Below, piece after piece: positions 4,922 to 5,731 of a stretch of 5,731 nt of DNA. Where the stretch lies: positions 1 through 5,731 of the forward strand of contig JAGXAV010000165.1 in NCBI GenBank assembly GCA_018971455.1. The letters are read 5' to 3'. The DNA is from Rhodospirillales bacterium. GTDB lineage: Bacteria > Pseudomonadota > Alphaproteobacteria > Acetobacterales > Acetobacteraceae. The notes beneath the pieces are model-generated. The model did not search any database. It saw nothing but the letters and a program-made list of their open reading frames with translations, and was not told the origin of the DNA. Each line of letters begins with the position of its first letter. The first letter of the stretch is position 1. Position numbers and translations under genes: made by a program.

Positions 4922-5731
4922 ATGAACGCCGCCGCACCCCGCACCACGACGCCCTATCGGGCCATCTTCATCTCCGACGTGCATCTCGGCACACGCGGCT
5001 GCCGCAGCGATTTTCTTGCCGACTTCCTGCGCCGCGTCAGCTGCGAGCACCTCTATCTGGTGGGCGACATCATCGATGGCTGGCGGCTGCGCAAATCCTG
5101 GTACTGGGACGCCGGCCATGACGAGGTGCTGCGCCTGATCCTGCGCCATGCCCGCGCCGGCACGGCGGTGACCTACATCCCCGGCAATCACGACGAGATG
5201 TTCCGCACCTGGCTGCCGCTCGGCCTGGAAATCGCCGGCATCAAGCTGCGCGCCGAGGCCGAGCACCGCACCGCCGATAATCGCCGCCTGCTGGTGACCC
5301 ATGGCGACGCCTTCGACAGCGTGGTGCGCTACGCCAAGTTCCTCGCCCTGCTCGGGGACTGGGCCTATGCGACCGCACTCGTGGTGAACCGCTGGTTCAA
5401 CGTTGCCCGCCGGCATCTGGGCTATCCCTACTGGTCGCTGTCGGCCTGGCTCAAGCGGCAGGTGAAGGAGGCGGTGAAGGCCATCGACCGGTTCGAGAGC
5501 GCGCTGGCCGGCGAGGCACGCCGCCGCGGCTTCGACGGTGTCGTCTGCGGCCACATCCACCACGCCGAAATGCGCGAGGTCGGCGGCGTGCTGTATCTCA
5601 ATGACGGAGACTGGGTGGAAAGCTGCACGGCGCTGGTCGAACATGCCGACGGGCGGCTCGAGCTGATCGATTGGGCGGCGCTGAACCGCCTGTCGTTCCT
5701 GGCCCCGCGCAGCACCGGCGTGGCCCAACCT
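4922..5731 (+). CDS. UDP-2,3-diacylglucosamine diphosphatase family (LpxH-like) metallophosphatase, 3' partial
   Basis: Open to the right edge with 270 codons and no stop seen. It is a calcineurin-like metallophosphoesterase with the full ligand set: FISDVHLGTRG (16-26; D19, H21), LVGDIIDGW (46-54; D49), IPGNHDE (86-92; N89, H90), VTHGDAFD (125-132; H127) and CGHIHHAE (209-216; H211, H213). A helical insertion between the last two blocks (about 133-200) is as expected for the lid of LpxH-type enzymes. LpxH removes UMP from UDP-2,3-diacylglucosamine in lipid A synthesis at the inner membrane. Already at 270 residues it is longer than the roughly 240-aa E. coli enzyme. Many alphaproteobacteria use the unrelated LpxI for this step, so the true substrate may be another nucleotide-lipid or phospholipid. 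ATG at 4922 lacks a ribosome binding site; the first motif at residue 16 fits this start. It diverges from the lipid kinase. Confidence 0.85.
   Translation, partial: MNAAAPRTTTPYRAIFISDVHLGTRGCRSDFLADFLRRVSCEHLYLVGDIIDGWRLRKSWYWDAGHDEVLRLILRHARAGTAVTYIPGNHDEMFRTWLPLGLEIAGIKLRAEAEHRTADNRRLLVTHGDAFDSVVRYAKFLALLGDWAYATALVVNRWFNVARRHLGYPYWSLSAWLKRQVKEAVKAIDRFESALAGEARRRGFDGVVCGHIHHAEMREVGGVLYLNDGDWVESCTALVEHADGRLELIDWAALNRLSFLAPRSTGVAQP

Noticed and set aside
4556..5728. 390-aa open frame on the minus strand
   Set aside because: Antisense to the LpxH-like gene, which has every metal-ligand motif; it also overlaps the lipid kinase start in another frame.
1..5731. tRNA, rRNA, riboswitch, CRISPR or insertion-sequence signals
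   Set aside because: I saw no cloverleaf-like segment, repeat-spacer array, transposase-like frame or terminal inverted repeats; almost all of the window is accounted for by protein genes.

Overview
This 5.7-kb window is dense, very GC-rich chromosomal DNA with strong G/C preference at third codon positions. The protein families (a GreB with an acidic, proline-rich N-terminus, an LpxH-type metallophosphatase next to a lipid kinase, and an acyl-CoA dehydrogenase/phosphotransferase/DUF6285 operon) suggest an alphaproteobacterium, possibly of the Rhodospirillales/Acetobacterales or Hyphomicrobiales. That placement is inferred from gene content and composition only. There is no sign of mobile DNA, RNA genes or CRISPR.

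Layout, left to right. Positions 1-94 hold the first 31 codons of a minus-strand gene running off the left edge, probably an ABC transporter with fused membrane and ATPase domains. It diverges from greB (174-704, plus) across a 79-bp gap holding two candidate promoters and three copies of the hexamer GCATGG/CCATGC. The stop of greB overlaps by 16 bp, tail to tail, the last gene of a long minus-strand run. Read in its own direction that run is: a YegS/DgkB-type lipid kinase (4803-3817); a 64-bp gap with a GC hairpin and a strong ribosome binding site; an acyl-CoA dehydrogenase (3752-2532); an aminoglycoside-phosphotransferase-fold kinase (2539-1565); a small DUF6285-like protein (1568-1230); and an unrecognised 174-aa protein (1213-689). 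On the right, divergent from the lipid kinase, an LpxH-like UDP-2,3-diacylglucosamine diphosphatase family gene (4922 onward, plus) runs off the right edge.

The most interesting unit is the four-gene operon 3752-689. The dehydrogenase and kinase overlap by 8 nt, the kinase and DUF6285 protein by 4 nt, and the unknown gene follows after 16 nt with its own strong ribosome binding site. The first three members match in kind the LvaC/LvaA/LvaB set of Pseudomonas putida, in which a kinase with a small obligate partner phosphorylates the 4-hydroxyl of a hydroxyacyl-CoA and an acyl-CoA dehydrogenase homologue processes the product toward beta-oxidation. They are also the split form of the animal fusion proteins ACAD10/ACAD11. 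The operon may therefore let the cell use hydroxylated acyl-CoAs, with the 174-aa protein as a possible undescribed fourth component. The lipid kinase and the LpxH-like enzyme form a separate envelope-lipid theme around a shared 118-bp intergenic region.
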